A stretch of DNA of 64,000 bases from Nostoc sp. FACHB-110 (GTDB lineage Bacteria > Cyanobacteriota > Cyanobacteriia > Cyanobacteriales > Nostocaceae): positions 310,001 through 374,000 of the forward strand of contig NZ_JACJRU010000002.1 in assembly GCF_014697425.1 (NCBI RefSeq). Reading direction: 5' to 3'. A program made the position numbers and the translations under genes. The notes under the pieces are model-generated. The model was not told the DNA's origin. It saw only the letters and a list, made by a program, of their open reading frames with translations, and ran no database searches. Positions 15,631 through 25,687 of the stretch are shown in pieces. Within the stretch, counting starts at the first letter, position 1. Each line of letters begins with the position of its first letter.

Positions 15631-17283
15631 TCAAACTTTGTCAGCCATAGCCACTACTCGTGATTCTTTTTCAACCTGCTGAGACAGCCCAAGCCCCAAG
15701 GAAGCAGCAGATAGTTCATTACTGTAGCGTTGCGCTCTCACATCTGAGCCTTGGGAAATCATATCTGCGGCTTTTTCACCAATCATCAAGCAAGCAGCGT
15801 TTGTGTTACCACTCACAACGGCAGGCATGATAGAAGCATCTGCAACTCGCAGCCCCTCAATACCGTACACTCGCAGTTGAGGATCGACTACGGCCATTTC
15901 ATCACGTCCCATTTTGCAAGTACATGAAGGATGCCACTCAGTTCTACACAATTGACGAATACTTTCACGTATTTGCTGTTTTGTTTTGACCTCTGGCCCT
16001 GGTGATAATTCTTTAATTCCTATTTTCTCAAAGGGAGCCGTATTCATAATTTCACGGCTAAGTTCAATTCCCTTGAGCATAGTTTCCATATCAATATCAA
16101 ACTGCATATAGTTCGTTCTCACAACTGCCAAATCCCTTGGATTGTTAGAACGCAGTGTGACGCTACCCTTACTCTGTGGTCGTAAAAGAGTTGGTACACA
16201 ATTAAAATGAGTACCTCCAATAAAGAGTTCTTGTTGACCAAACATAAAAGGACTGAACTCAAACTGTAAATCTGGTGCAGTATTTTCTAGACCACTACGA
16301 CTATGAGTAAATAAACCAACTTCGGTGATTACAGGTGGTATAGGCTGTGCTTGTTTGCATTCATATCCTATGTCAAGCAGCACATGATCTTGTAAATTTT
16401 GTCCAACCCCAGGTAAATCTACAACAACAGGAATAGCATGGGCTTTTAAGTGTTCAGCTGGGCCAATTCCCGCTAGCATCAACAATTTGGGTGAGACAAA
16501 TGGCCCAGCACTCAAAATAACTTCACGCTCTACCACAGCTGTATGCAAAATACCTTCTTGAAGATATTCAACTCCAATAGCGCGTGTACCTTGCAACAAA
16601 ATACGAGTGACATAAGCCTTTGTCTGGAGTGTTAAGTTCGGACGCTCTAGAGCAGGGTCTAAGTATGCTACAGAAGCACTGCATCGCTGACCATCTTTGG
16701 TGTGGGCATATTGATACATACCTACACCACCTACTTGTTCTGCACCGTTAAAGTCCCAAGGTGGAGATTTAAATCCTAGTTGCACTGCTCCTTCTATGAA
16801 GGCTTGAGAGACAGGCGATGGATTTGTATAGTCAACAATCCGAATCGGCCCACCCACACCATGATATTCTGAAGCTCCGCCTGCATAGTCTTCCATTTTT
16901 TTGAAGTAAGGCAAAACTTGACGATAGCTCCAGCCTTCACAGCCAAGGTAGTTCCAGTAATCGTAATCATGTCGGCTACCCCGTACATGAATCATGCCAT
17001 TAATGGAACTGCCACCGCCGACAACTTTACCCTGAGAAATGGGTAATTTGCGTCCACCAATATACTTTTCTTCCTCAGTGATATATTGCCAGTCAGCTTC
17101 TGTATTCCACGCCTCGGTAAAAAAAGAGCGTAAGTCTGAATTACGGAAAGCTGGTTTTCTATCTGTGTCTCCAGCTTCCAATAGCAAAACGTTAATAGCT
17201 GGATTTTCACTGAGGCGACTGGCAATAACACAGCCTGTTGTACCAGCCCCAACGATGATATAGTCAAACGTTTGATTGCTCAT
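15631..17283 (-). CDS. GMC family flavin oxidoreductase (choline dehydrogenase-like)
   Basis: A 550-residue FAD enzyme. The N-terminal dinucleotide fold is YIIVGAGTTGCVIASRL. GMC signature 1 is KVVGGGSSINGMIHVRG (about 86-102) and signature 2 is SAGPFVSPKLLMLAGIG (about 258-274). The active-site His is in EWHPSCTCKMG (about 451) and the partner Asn in VSGNTNAA (about 494). It would oxidise an alcohol to an aldehyde or ketone. I chose the ATG at 17283; a longer frame uses a TTG nine bases upstream with no better support. It lies between the MDR and P450 genes, suggesting consecutive oxidative steps on one substrate. Confidence 0.9.
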   Translation of the reverse strand: MSNQTFDYIIVGAGTTGCVIASRLSENPAINVLLLEAGDTDRKPAFRNSDLRSFFTEAWNTEADWQYITEEEKYIGGRKLPISQGKVVGGGSSINGMIHVRGSRHDYDYWNYLGCEGWSYRQVLPYFKKMEDYAGGASEYHGVGGPIRIVDYTNPSPVSQAFIEGAVQLGFKSPPWDFNGAEQVGGVGMYQYAHTKDGQRCSASVAYLDPALERPNLTLQTKAYVTRILLQGTRAIGVEYLQEGILHTAVVEREVILSAGPFVSPKLLMLAGIGPAEHLKAHAIPVVVDLPGVGQNLQDHVLLDIGYECKQAQPIPPVITEVGLFTHSRSGLENTAPDLQFEFSPFMFGQQELFIGGTHFNCVPTLLRPQSKGSVTLRSNNPRDLAVVRTNYMQFDIDMETMLKGIELSREIMNTAPFEKIGIKELSPGPEVKTKQQIRESIRQLCRTEWHPSCTCKMGRDEMAVVDPQLRVYGIEGLRVADASIMPAVVSGNTNAACLMIGEKAADMISQGSDVRAQRYSNELSAASLGLGLSQQVEKESRVVAMADKV

Positions 17284-17339
17284 AGGATTCAATTTTAATT
17301 CTCAGATTTGCTTGTTTAAGTTCTAAAAAACTCTCAGTA

Positions 17340-18278
17340 TTATCTAACTTGGAGAGCTATTTTACCGCGCACATGACCGCTTTGACTCAATTCATGAGCT
17401 TGACGCACTTGCGAAAGGGGTAAAACTTTATCCACCAAAGGCTTGAGCTTGCCAGTATCAATTAAAGTGGCAATTGCTTTTAATTGCTCGGCGTTGGGTT
17501 GGACAGCAATTCCTTTGCCGTAGACACTATAATTAGCTCCATCTTTGTCAGATGGAAAAGGTGGCACAGTAGAGACTAAACTACCGCCTTTTTTGATCAC
17601 TTGCCAAGAACGTTCTCGTGTTTCGCCACCAATTAAGTCCAGTACAATATCTACATCTTTGACTACATCTTCAAAGCGTGTTGTCTTGTAATCAATTACT
17701 TCATCAGCACCAAGTCCACGTAAAAACTCGTGATTGTTTGCTGAGGCTGTACCAATTACTTGAGATCCTTTAGTCTTAGCTAATTGAACAGCCATCGAAC
17801 CGACTCCACCAGCTGCTCCGTGAATCAGAACAGTTTGTCCGGGAGCTAAATTACCTACCTCAAACAAAGATTGCCAAGCTGTTAGTGCTGCTACTGGCAC
17901 GGAAGCGGCGGCAATAAAATCTAAAGAGTTAGGCTTTGCTGCAACATCAGACTCACTAACTACGGCATATTCCGCATACATCCCAATTTCGGCTTGGGGC
18001 ATACCATAGATAGCATCTCCAACTTTGAACTTTGTTACACCCGTTCCTACAGATTCGACAATGCCAGCTAAATCACATCCTAAAGTGATTGGCATAGGAA
18101 AATCCATAAAAGAGCGCATATATCCAGCACGCAGTTTCCAATCTATAGGATTAACAGTAGTAGCATACACACGAACTAGTAATTCACCCGCATTTGGGTT
18201 AGGACGAGGTGCATCTTCATAAACAAGTACATCTGACTCTCCATATGAATGTATGCGTGCTGCTTTCATTGTTTCCAT
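17340..18278 (-). CDS. MDR superfamily NADP-dependent oxidoreductase (quinone reductase-like)
   Basis: A 312-residue zinc-lacking medium-chain reductase. The N-terminal GroES-like part has MKAARIHSYG, TVNPIDWKLRAGYM and LGCDLAGIVESVGTGV. The Rossmann part has VLIHGAAGGVGSMAVQLAK. The C-terminal GHVRGKIALQV ending is typical of the quinone oxidoreductase subfamily. It would reduce a quinone or enone with NADPH. The start at 18278 (METMK) is supported by AGGAGA seven bases upstream; a nine-codon longer frame is less likely. It precedes the GMC gene with a 56-base gap. Confidence 0.88.
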   Translation of the reverse strand: METMKAARIHSYGESDVLVYEDAPRPNPNAGELLVRVYATTVNPIDWKLRAGYMRSFMDFPMPITLGCDLAGIVESVGTGVTKFKVGDAIYGMPQAEIGMYAEYAVVSESDVAAKPNSLDFIAAASVPVAALTAWQSLFEVGNLAPGQTVLIHGAAGGVGSMAVQLAKTKGSQVIGTASANNHEFLRGLGADEVIDYKTTRFEDVVKDVDIVLDLIGGETRERSWQVIKKGGSLVSTVPPFPSDKDGANYSVYGKGIAVQPNAEQLKAIATLIDTGKLKPLVDKVLPLSQVRQAHELSQSGHVRGKIALQVR

Positions 18279-18362
18279 AGGTTGTCTCCTGGTGTGATTA
18301 TTCAAGTCAAAGAATTTGTACGGATTTAACTTTATGTTCTGTTGCTAACTCTTTGTTTGTAG

Positions 18363-19055
18363 TTAAAGGATATTTCCTTGAACCATCTCGATAAGTTCAC
18401 CATCAAGACCTTGACAGTAGGCAAGTCGAACTGTGATATTTGCTTGACCATTTATATCCCCGCTCAAGATGAAGTTAGCGGGTTCACCATTCCAAGTTTT
18501 GCCATTAAAGACAAAATTGAAGGGTTTTGCACCAGCATTGATGGCACGTTGGTAATAAAAATCGGTGTTATCAGCTCGCAGTGCCAGATGATTCCAGATG
18601 TCATATCCGACTCGTTGGTTAGCTGGTGTTCCTCCAGCAACGATTTCTACATAGTTACCATCGCCTATATCCATCAGTTGGACGCGTCTGACGACATCAA
18701 ACAATTCTCCATTGGGCAGAATAGTTTGTGCTGAATTCCAACCATATCTTTTGCGCGCATTAAAACCTTTTTCATAAAAGCGAATTGTTGCGTCAATATC
18801 GTAAGCAAGTAGGGCAGAGTGATGTAAACCAGGGCCTTCTATGCGATGTATTTTCTTTTTTTTCCATTTTCCTGACAATTCTAGGGAGTCATCCTCATCT
18901 TTATCTTTCCCTAATGCTGGCTTAGAGTCTAATGTCGAAAAGCCTGTAGTGCTAGCGACTAATCCTGCTAAAAATGACCCACCCATCAGTAATTGCCGAC
19001 GACGCGTGAATGGATTTTTTTTACTGCCTTGGATTGTTTGTTCTGAGTTTTCCAT
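18363..19055 (-). CDS. Tat-exported VOC-domain protein, paralog 2
   Basis: A 230-residue protein. The N-terminus has a twin-arginine signal (TRRRQLLMGGSFLAGLVAS, with Ala-x-Gly near residues 47-50). The mature part has a VOC-like fold with GPGLHHSALLAYDIDATIRFYEKGF, LMDIGDGNYVEIVAGG, GYDIWNHLALRADN and a C-terminal GELIEMVQGN. The His and Glu positions expected of VOC metal ligands are retained. It is a close paralog of the next gene upstream. It was probably produced by tandem duplication. It would act folded in the periplasm or thylakoid lumen. The substrate is unknown. Confidence 0.85.
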   Translation of the reverse strand: MENSEQTIQGSKKNPFTRRRQLLMGGSFLAGLVASTTGFSTLDSKPALGKDKDEDDSLELSGKWKKKKIHRIEGPGLHHSALLAYDIDATIRFYEKGFNARKRYGWNSAQTILPNGELFDVVRRVQLMDIGDGNYVEIVAGGTPANQRVGYDIWNHLALRADNTDFYYQRAINAGAKPFNFVFNGKTWNGEPANFILSGDINGQANITVRLAYCQGLDGELIEMVQGNIL

Positions 19056-19231
19056 GTAGGTTAATTTTTAAGTATCTTGTGGAAAAATTGAAATAATCAG
19101 AAGTTAAGTAAGTCAGGGATAATAATTCTTCTCAACCTCTTGGACTAATTTTTTTGATGTTACTTACTCTGTGGCTTAATCAAGCATTAACTCATAAGTT
19201 AGACTTGGTTAATATGGATATTCTGGCTTAG

Positions 19232-19915
19232 TTAAAGTAAGTTGCCCTGAATTAGTTCAATTAGTTCGCCATCAATGCCTCGACAATAGGCAAGACGGAC
19301 GTTAATAGTTGGTTGGCCATAGAGACTGCCAGTTACTTCAAAGTCAGCAGGTCTACCATCCCAAACTTGGTCTTTGTAGACAAAATTGTAAGGTTTAGCA
19401 CCAGCATTTATGGCACGTTCGTAATAACGGTCGGTGTTGTCGCAACGTAGGGCGATGTGATTCCACACATCATATCCGACACGCTCGCTAGCAGGTTTAC
19501 CGCCGGAAATGAGTTCTACATAGTTACCGTCGCCCATATCCATTAGCTGAAGTCTTCCGATTACATTGAATACTTCGCCTGTTGGTAAAATTGTTTTAGC
19601 AGAATTCCAATCATATCTTTTACGCGCACCAAAGCCTTGCTCATAAAAGCGAATTGATGCGTCAATATCGTATGCCAGTAGGGCAAAATGATGCAATCCT
19701 GGGCCTTCTATACGGTGTATTTTCTTTTTTTTCCAACCTGCTAAATCTTGTCTGGATTCGTCTAGCTCTTTTGAAGATGCAGGTTTACTACCAAAGGTAA
19801 ATAAAGTTGTACTACTAGCAAATAACCCTGTAAGGAATGAACTGCCAATCAGCAAATTACGCCGAGAGAAAGTTTGATTGTGAGTTTTAGCACTGCTTGG
19901 GGATGTGTTTTTCAT
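19232..19915 (-). CDS. Tat-exported VOC-domain protein, paralog 1
   Basis: A 227-residue protein with a twin-arginine signal (FSRRNLLIGSSFLTGLFAS) and a VOC-like domain nearly parallel to paralog 2: GPGLHHFALLAYDIDASIRFYEQGF, LMDMGDGNYVELISGG, GYDVWNHIALRCDN and GELIELIQGN. Export of a folded, possibly metal-bound dioxygenase- or lyase-like protein is likely. It heads the run Tat-VOC, Tat-VOC, MDR, GMC, P450. About 60 bases upstream is the clearest copy of the 19-bp-period direct repeat, with TATACT at 19955-19960 as a candidate -10 element. Confidence 0.85.
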   Translation of the reverse strand: MKNTSPSSAKTHNQTFSRRNLLIGSSFLTGLFASSTTLFTFGSKPASSKELDESRQDLAGWKKKKIHRIEGPGLHHFALLAYDIDASIRFYEQGFGARKRYDWNSAKTILPTGEVFNVIGRLQLMDMGDGNYVELISGGKPASERVGYDVWNHIALRCDNTDRYYERAINAGAKPYNFVYKDQVWDGRPADFEVTGSLYGQPTINVRLAYCRGIDGELIELIQGNLL

Positions 19916-19975
19916 GAAAGGTAATTTTACCTTTTATCAGATTATCTATGCTTGAGTATATAGAGTAGAAAAAAT

Positions 19976-20018
19976 CATTCACAATGGTTGATATTTTGGC
20001 AGATGGTTAGCTTTTTTA
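19976..20018 (-). promoter_or_regulatory. 19-bp-period direct repeat, copy 3 (Tat-VOC gene)
   Basis: On the plus strand ATGGTT at 19984-19989 and again at 20003-20008 are each followed by four variable bases and a T-run, with TTTGGCAG in between. It is about 60 bases upstream of the ATG at 19915, with TATACT on the minus strand at 19955-19960. The spacing suits an activator bound next to RNA polymerase. Confidence 0.62.
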
Positions 20019-20193
20019 GTTGATTGAATGCGATTGAAAACCAATTTAGAATTTAATTTACTAGACAAAGTGGAAAGCGATCGCCTTCCACCTCGTCTAG
20101 AAAAAAGCTACTATTTATGCTGTACTCATCAATTGCAGCAGTAGGAGTAACGCTTGCTCAACTCTCAATAATTTTTGCGTTAGCTAATTTTTA

Positions 20194-20290
20194 AATAGGA
20201 CTTACGCACAGGCTACGGAAGAACGAACCACAGAGGCACAGAGTTCACGGAGAAATGAGAGTTTGAGAGAGTTTTTGCGTAAGTCCTATT
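20194..20290. repeat. MITE-like element with 15-bp perfect terminal inverted repeats
   Basis: AATAGGACTTACGCA at 20194-20208 is exactly inverted as TGCGTAAGTCCTATT at 20276-20290. The interior contains ACCACAGAGGCACAGAGTTC. The element is 97 bases and has no coding capacity. Elements with this TAGGACTTACGCA end are widespread in Nostocales. Confidence 0.85.
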
Positions 20291-20299
20291 AAAGTCCAA

Positions 20300-20665
20300 T
20301 TAAATTGGATGGGTTGAAGTATGATTGCTTGAAAAACTCAACATAGCTGTGTAACGTTTGTTTTTAGAAATATGGGGCAGTTGTTTTAACAAGTTACTAA
20401 ACAAGGTAAATATTTGATTAGCTAGTTTTGACTGCACTTTATCTTGACTAAACAAGAACCAAGATAATTCTAAATAAATCAATATTAATCCGCCTAAAGT
20501 CACCGCCATTTTTAATAAAAACGGTTGGGCAATTTGGCTAAATTGACTATTTGATTGCAAATGTATAGGATTGTTTGCAATTAACGTTGTAATAGCGATT
20601 ATCAACACTAATAAAGCTATAACTATCAGTTGGGGGCCAATTTTTTTTCTGGGTAATTTTTGCAT
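20300..20665 (-). CDS. Small membrane protein of unknown function next to copA
   Basis: A 121-residue protein with two predicted transmembrane helices: LIVIALLVLIIAITTLIANN (about 13-32) and LLKMAVTLGGLILIYLELSWF (about 49-69). The N-terminus is basic and the tail is hydrophilic, with SNLLKQLPHISKNKRY. I do not recognise a family. It lies 30 bases after the copper-ATPase gene on the same strand, so it may be co-transcribed and could assist metal export, but no metal-binding motif is visible. Confidence 0.65.
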   Translation of the reverse strand: MQKLPRKKIGPQLIVIALLVLIIAITTLIANNPIHLQSNSQFSQIAQPFLLKMAVTLGGLILIYLELSWFLFSQDKVQSKLANQIFTLFSNLLKQLPHISKNKRYTAMLSFSSNHTSTHPI

Positions 20666-20695
20666 TTTGGTAGTTAATTATTTGTAGAGGCCAAA

Positions 20696-22972
20696 TTAGA
20701 GACTGGTTTTAGGTTGAAAGGAACGCAGGCGTAAGGCATTAGTCACAACCGAAACTGAACTAAAAGCCATTGCTGTCCCAGCAATAATGGGGTTAAGTAA
20801 CCAGCCATATAAAGGAAACAAAACTCCAGCCGCAATCGGAATTCCCGTGAGGTTATAAATTAAAGCAAAGAAGAGATTTTGACGAATGTTGCGAATTGTG
20901 GCGTGACTTAGCTCAATTGCGGTTACAGTTCCTTGTAAGTCTCCAGAAATTAAAGTGATATCGCTGGCTGCGATCGCTACGTCTGTTCCTGTACCAATTG
21001 CGATACCGACATCTGCTTGAGCCAAGGCGGGAGCGTCATTAATGCCATCACCCACCATTGCCACAACTTTGGATTTAGGTTGGGTAATTCTTGCGGTTTT
21101 TCCTTGCAGAGATTTAATCATCGCCACTTTTTCCTCTGGTCGGACTTCTGCAAATACTTTCTTGATGCCGACTTGTTGAGCGATCGCTTTTGCAGAAGCA
21201 TAATTATCCCCGGTTAACATCACGACTTCTAAACCTAACCGACGTAATTTGCCAACCACTGCTGCTGATGAAGGTTTAAGACTATCTGACATAGCCATTA
21301 AGCCTTGAATTTCCCCATCGACTGCAATCCAAACTACAGTTTTACCTGCTGCTTCTAAAACAGCTTTGTTTTCAGCCAAGATGCGAGTTTTGATCCCTAA
21401 TTCTTCAAACCAACGTTGTGTGCCAATTTGTACTAAGCAATCTAAAACTACACCTTGAACACCTCTACCTGCTAATGCCTGAAAATTCTTGACTTCTAGA
21501 GGATTTATCTTTTGAGATTGAGCATATTTAACTATTGCATTTGCTAAAGGATGCTCAGAATTCTTTTCTACAGAAGTTGCTAATTGCAAAAGTTTTAGCT
21601 CGTTGCTGTCTCTTGTGCCTTTAACAGTAATAAAGTCTGTAACTGTAGGCTTGCCTTCTGTTAAAGTTCCAGTTTTATCTAAGACAATTGTCTGGATTTT
21701 ATGTGCTAATTCTAAGCTTTGGGCCCCTTTAATTAAAATGCCATTTTCCGCGCCTTTGCCTGTTCCTACCATCACAGACATGGGTGTAGCTAAACCTAAA
21801 GCACAAGGACAAGCAATGATTAGCACTTCCACGGCGGTGATTGTTGCTAGACTAAGATTGCCAGTCACATCAAACCAGATCACAAAAGTAGCGATCGCAA
21901 TCATTATCACCACTGGTACAAACCATCCTGTGACTTGATCTGCTAAACGTTGAATAGATGTTTTGCTACCTTGAGCTTGTTGTACCAACTTAATAATTTG
22001 CGACAAAACCGTATCATGTCCGATTCTGAGTGCGCGAAATTTTAAAGCACCTGTGCCATTAATCGTAGCTCCAATTACCTCGTCTCCAGGTTGCTTTAAA
22101 ACTGCCTGACTTTCACCTGTCACCATCGCTTCATCAACACTAGAAGAGCCATCGATAACTTTTCCATCTACAGGAATTTTTTCGCCAGGACGCACTAAGA
22201 TAATATCGCCTATTTGAACTTCCTGAACGGGAATACTAGTTTTCTTGCCATTGCGAATGACACGAGCATTTTTAGGTTGCAAACTAATTAGTTTAGTAAT
22301 AGCTTCGTTCGTTTGCTTCCTAGCACGACTTTCTAATAGCCGACCAAGTAAAATTAACGTAATGACAATAGTTGCAGCTTCATAGTACAAATCAGGCATT
22401 AAACTACCAGAGTTAGAAAACACCGTAAAAAACAGCGAATAAAAATAAGCAGCACTGATGCCTAAAGTCACCAATGTGTCCATAGTTGCTGTATGACATT
22501 TAAAGGCTTTCCAACTATTCTGATAAAAAGACATACCACACCAAAATTGTACTGGTGTGGCTAGCACTAACTGTACCCAAGGATTGTAAAACCATGCTGG
22601 AATAAAGGGCAGAGTTAACCCTATCATCTGTGGCAATGATGCTAAGACAATCAAAGCACTAAAAATAATTCCCACGATAACTTTGCGTGTGAGATCGCGT
22701 GATTTTGCCAGCCGATTTACTTTATCGGTACGATCTTCAACTGTATAGATGTCTGCATTAGATTGGGGAGAAGATGAGTATCCCGCAGCATCAACAGCAG
22801 CTTGAATTATCTCTAAATTAGTTTGCTTTTGATTGTACTGAATAGTAGCTAGTTCTGCACCAAAGTTAACATTGCAGCTAATCACTCCAGCAACAGAGCG
22901 AATAGCTTCTTCAACGCCACAAGCGCAGGCTGCACAACTCATACCTCTGAGTTTTAGGGTGAGAGTATCCAT
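20696..22972 (-). CDS. copA: Copper-translocating P1B-type ATPase
   Basis: A 758-residue heavy-metal P-type ATPase. It has one N-terminal HMA domain with [10 protein letters not shown] (Cys 13, 16 and an extra 18), eight membrane segments, actuator TGES (285-288), the membrane metal site CPC (388-390), the phosphorylation loop DKTGTLTEG (Asp 432), SEHPLA with the P1B-specific His-Pro pair, and the [10 protein letters not shown] hinge. The CPC site and downstream membrane residues fit monovalent copper transport. Cyanobacteria have plasma-membrane (CtaA) and thylakoid (PacS) versions; I cannot assign which. It lies downstream of an Atx1-type chaperone gene with a 42-base gap. Confidence 0.93.
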   Translation of the reverse strand: MDTLTLKLRGMSCAACACGVEEAIRSVAGVISCNVNFGAELATIQYNQKQTNLEIIQAAVDAAGYSSSPQSNADIYTVEDRTDKVNRLAKSRDLTRKVIVGIIFSALIVLASLPQMIGLTLPFIPAWFYNPWVQLVLATPVQFWCGMSFYQNSWKAFKCHTATMDTLVTLGISAAYFYSLFFTVFSNSGSLMPDLYYEAATIVITLILLGRLLESRARKQTNEAITKLISLQPKNARVIRNGKKTSIPVQEVQIGDIILVRPGEKIPVDGKVIDGSSSVDEAMVTGESQAVLKQPGDEVIGATINGTGALKFRALRIGHDTVLSQIIKLVQQAQGSKTSIQRLADQVTGWFVPVVIMIAIATFVIWFDVTGNLSLATITAVEVLIIACPCALGLATPMSVMVGTGKGAENGILIKGAQSLELAHKIQTIVLDKTGTLTEGKPTVTDFITVKGTRDSNELKLLQLATSVEKNSEHPLANAIVKYAQSQKINPLEVKNFQALAGRGVQGVVLDCLVQIGTQRWFEELGIKTRILAENKAVLEAAGKTVVWIAVDGEIQGLMAMSDSLKPSSAAVVGKLRRLGLEVVMLTGDNYASAKAIAQQVGIKKVFAEVRPEEKVAMIKSLQGKTARITQPKSKVVAMVGDGINDAPALAQADVGIAIGTGTDVAIAASDITLISGDLQGTVTAIELSHATIRNIRQNLFFALIYNLTGIPIAAGVLFPLYGWLLNPIIAGTAMAFSSVSVVTNALRLRSFQPKTSL

Positions 22973-23014
22973 ATAAGATAAATTGCTTGAACTGAAGTCC
23001 TAAAAAATGAATAA

Positions 23015-23209
23015 CTAAGCAGCTAAATAACCAATTGCTGCTAATGCTTCCTTAATTACGCTTTCTGATACTTGAGTTTGTATACTCACCAGCTTTGTTT
23101 TTGTATTTGTTTGAACTGAGGCATTTGTATCGATAGATTTGATGGCTTTAGTAACTCTGTTAGCACAGGCAGCACAAGCCATATTTGTGATTTTGAATTG
23201 TAGTGTCAT
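23015..23209 (-). CDS. Atx1-like copper chaperone (HMA domain)
   Basis: A 64-residue stand-alone heavy-metal-associated domain with the metal loop NMACAACANRV (Cys 12 and 15) and a C-terminal KEALAAIGY helix. It should carry Cu(I) in the cytoplasm and hand it to the HMA domain of the ATPase encoded immediately downstream. The pair therefore forms a copper-delivery module. No copper-responsive regulator gene is adjacent. Confidence 0.9.
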   Translation of the reverse strand: MTLQFKITNMACAACANRVTKAIKSIDTNASVQTNTKTKLVSIQTQVSESVIKEALAAIGYLAA

Positions 23210-23254
23210 AGGTATTTAGTCCAAACGCAGTTTTAGGGTGTAAATTTGAGAACT

Positions 23255-23357
23255 ATAGGAATCGTACTTGAATATTGCTAAGTATACTGAGAAACGAACC
23301 TTTGTATGGCAAGCTTCTAGCCAATTTGGTTTTTCAGAAATCAAATATGAGTCCTAT
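23255..23357. repeat. MITE-like repeat family A, copy 2
   Basis: It begins ATAGGAATCGTACTTGAAT and ends AAATCAAATATGAGTCCTAT, forming imperfect inverted ends. The segment AAATCAAATATGAGTCC is identical in the copy at 51801-51913. The rest of the gap 23210-23831 shows only AT-rich sequence with overlapping open frames on opposite strands that I do not accept as genes. Confidence 0.65.
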
Positions 23358-23831
23358 AAGACATAAGAAGTGTAATTTATTAGCAGATAGTTTTTTGAGT
23401 TTTCATCCGATTAAAGAGCTTTGTTTGCTGGTTGGTAATGTGATTTTATTCAACAATAACTTTGCTGCAAATAAAACTATATCTAATTTTTGCCAGCATA
23501 GTTTTAGATAAGCTTGCTGCATAAAATTGAGCAGAGATAAATTGATAGCTAACCAGACTGTAAATAATACAGAAGGTAAGCAACAAAAAGCTGATAAAAA
23601 CTGGGTAAAGCAATGAGAACACATCATATTAATTCACTTGGTATAATTGATAAAATATTGTTGGATTCGAGATGTAATACCAACTTGGATTTGATATTTT
23701 GGATGGGAATTAGTTGTTATATTGACTTTAGAACCAATCCATCGATCGCAATCATTTTTCCAATGGGTATAAGCTTAGATAGTAATTAAGATAAGAGCAA
23801 TGGCCAATTTTTCTCAGTAAGGTTGTATTTT

Positions 23832-25502
23832 TTAGAAAAATAAGCTTGTTCGTAAAGTCCCAGTAATAATCGTACCGTTGCTGTCTTGATTTCCAGGATT
23901 AGTAATTACCTGAATCACAGGTGAAATCCGAATATTGTCACTGAGTGGTAAGTTATAAAATGCTTCAAAGTTCATTTGTGTAGTGTTACCTACTTTACTT
24001 TCTACAAATGGCTGAGATGCGGCGATGCCTGCTAATGTGCCAGGAACGAATACATCTCTAAAAGAAAGACCAGCCATCCAATAGTTGGGGTGGATGTCAC
24101 CAAAAATAGTATTGTCATAACTGCCATATCCGTAGCGACCAAAAATAGCTAATTGCTTTGACAGAGCTAGTTCAAAGTTGGCTCCAAAGACATCAAATTG
24201 ATTACCAAATACACTACCGTTGCTGTATTGAAGACGTACAGCAAACGTAGTAGAGGGGGAATAGTTCACTTCAACGGTTGTTTGATAGGGATTGGCGAAT
24301 AAGCCATTATCGCTATTGCCAGTAGGATATAAGAGCCTAATGAGCGGTGAACCACCTGCAAAAGAACTGTTGTTGGGATTAGCGGCTCCAGGAGCTATAT
24401 ACTCGGCACGTATTGTAAATGGGCCGGAATTTGGGTTCCATTCAATTACGGCTCCTGCACCTAAGTCTTCAAAAGGAAAAAGAAGATAATTATTGCTTAA
24501 TGCCAGAGTTAAGAAGTCTAAAAAACTGAGATTGGCATAGCTATTGCGATCAAAATAGTCTGTAGGTGATAAAACTGGGCCCAAGGTAGCTGTGAAATCT
24601 TTAAATGGTGTAAAAGTGTACTGTAGCCTAGCTATTTGAAGTCGTTCGTCAATGGCTGAACGCAAGGAAAAATCTACAGCACTGCCAAAGCTTGGTTCGA
24701 GAAGTCCTGCTGCATTATCTTCCCCACCAGGGCTACCTGACTCTAAACGTACTAACAGTCTATCTGTACCGCTAAAGCTGCTGGTGAGATTTAAAGAGGC
24801 GCGAAAGATGACAGTAGCATTGGGGTTTTGATGGGCAATTTCTTTACCAGTAGGATCGATGATGCTACTGCCACTAAAGCCCCCAGCAGTGACAGCAGCG
24901 ACAACTAGTCCTGTCAACTTGGTGGTAGTGGAAAATTGGTTAGCTTCTAGCTTGGCTGTATTTGCTGCCAAATTATCTACACGACCTTGCAAATTTGCAA
25001 GTTCGTTGGCAAACTCTGTTTGCAGCTTGTCTAATGTTAACAAGTCTTCACGGCTGACTGGTGCTTCTACTCCCGATGCTATTAATTCTTGTACTCGTTC
25101 CAGCACTGCGTTGATTCCAGCCGCAAACTCATAACGAGTCATCGCTGCATAACCTCGATAATTGCCATTCGGATAGCCTGTAATTACTCCATATCGCTCA
25201 ATCAAAGATTGAAGTGCCTGAAAAGCCCAATCAGTAGGCTCTACATCAGCCAGTTGGTTTACAGAAGTAATTGTGTCTGTTGAAGCAAGTGTCTGAGTCA
25301 TTTCATCCTCAGGAATAGTTTCAACTACTTCCTGATTCATCAGTGTAGATATTTCTGAAGTTGGATTTATTTTTTCAATAACGCTCGTTAATTGCTCAGA
25401 AGTGGTGATAGGTTTTGATATGTCCGCCAGTGCCGAAACATTTTGAAAACTTAGAAACAGTATGCTTATACTTGGAGCAAGGAATAAATAGCTATTTCTC
25501 AT
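23832..25502 (-). CDS. SLH-domain porin (cyanobacterial iron-uptake porin/OprB type)
   Basis: A 556-residue outer-membrane protein. It has a signal peptide (about 1-25), an SLH domain (VNQLADVEPTDWAFQAL to RYEFAAGINAVLERV, about 83-140), a coiled coil (LLTLDKLQTEFANELANLQGRV) and a long OprB-like beta-barrel ending in aromatic LRTSLFF. The SLH domain anchors the barrel to the peptidoglycan-linked polymer. Family members let iron and other small solutes across the outer membrane. The 19-bp direct repeat at 25688-25730 lies about 190 bases upstream, linking its control to the enzyme operons. An inverted repeat at 25621-25668 lies between them, probably in the 5' leader. Confidence 0.9.
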   Translation of the reverse strand: MRNSYLFLAPSISILFLSFQNVSALADISKPITTSEQLTSVIEKINPTSEISTLMNQEVVETIPEDEMTQTLASTDTITSVNQLADVEPTDWAFQALQSLIERYGVITGYPNGNYRGYAAMTRYEFAAGINAVLERVQELIASGVEAPVSREDLLTLDKLQTEFANELANLQGRVDNLAANTAKLEANQFSTTTKLTGLVVAAVTAGGFSGSSIIDPTGKEIAHQNPNATVIFRASLNLTSSFSGTDRLLVRLESGSPGGEDNAAGLLEPSFGSAVDFSLRSAIDERLQIARLQYTFTPFKDFTATLGPVLSPTDYFDRNSYANLSFLDFLTLALSNNYLLFPFEDLGAGAVIEWNPNSGPFTIRAEYIAPGAANPNNSSFAGGSPLIRLLYPTGNSDNGLFANPYQTTVEVNYSPSTTFAVRLQYSNGSVFGNQFDVFGANFELALSKQLAIFGRYGYGSYDNTIFGDIHPNYWMAGLSFRDVFVPGTLAGIAASQPFVESKVGNTTQMNFEAFYNLPLSDNIRISPVIQVITNPGNQDSNGTIITGTLRTSLFF

Positions 25503-25620
25503 TACTGATAGATTTCAACCTGTTAGCTTATAAGAATTCAAGTATTGTTTTCACTAAAATATAAAAATCAGGTTGCTAAACTTGAATTGGCTAACCTAGG
25601 CATTTTAGAGAAACTCTTTT

Positions 25621-25668
25621 TCTGGAAATCAAGCTCTGTGAGCATCAGACCTAGGCTAGATTTCCAGA
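25621..25668. other. Inverted repeat in the porin upstream region
   Basis: TCTGGAAATC (25621-25630) is perfectly inverted as GATTTCCAGA (25659-25668), enclosing AGACCTAGGCTA. It lies between the direct-repeat motif and the porin ATG. It may be a leader hairpin or an operator. The remaining sequence to malQ (25731-26182) is AT-rich with no gene seen. Confidence 0.5.
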
Positions 25669-25687
25669 ATTTATAAAAGATGCAATA

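Noticed and set aside
23275..23627. Two overlapping open frames on opposite strands (78 and 74 codons)
   Set aside because: Part of the area is a family A repeat. Neither translation looks like a protein family.
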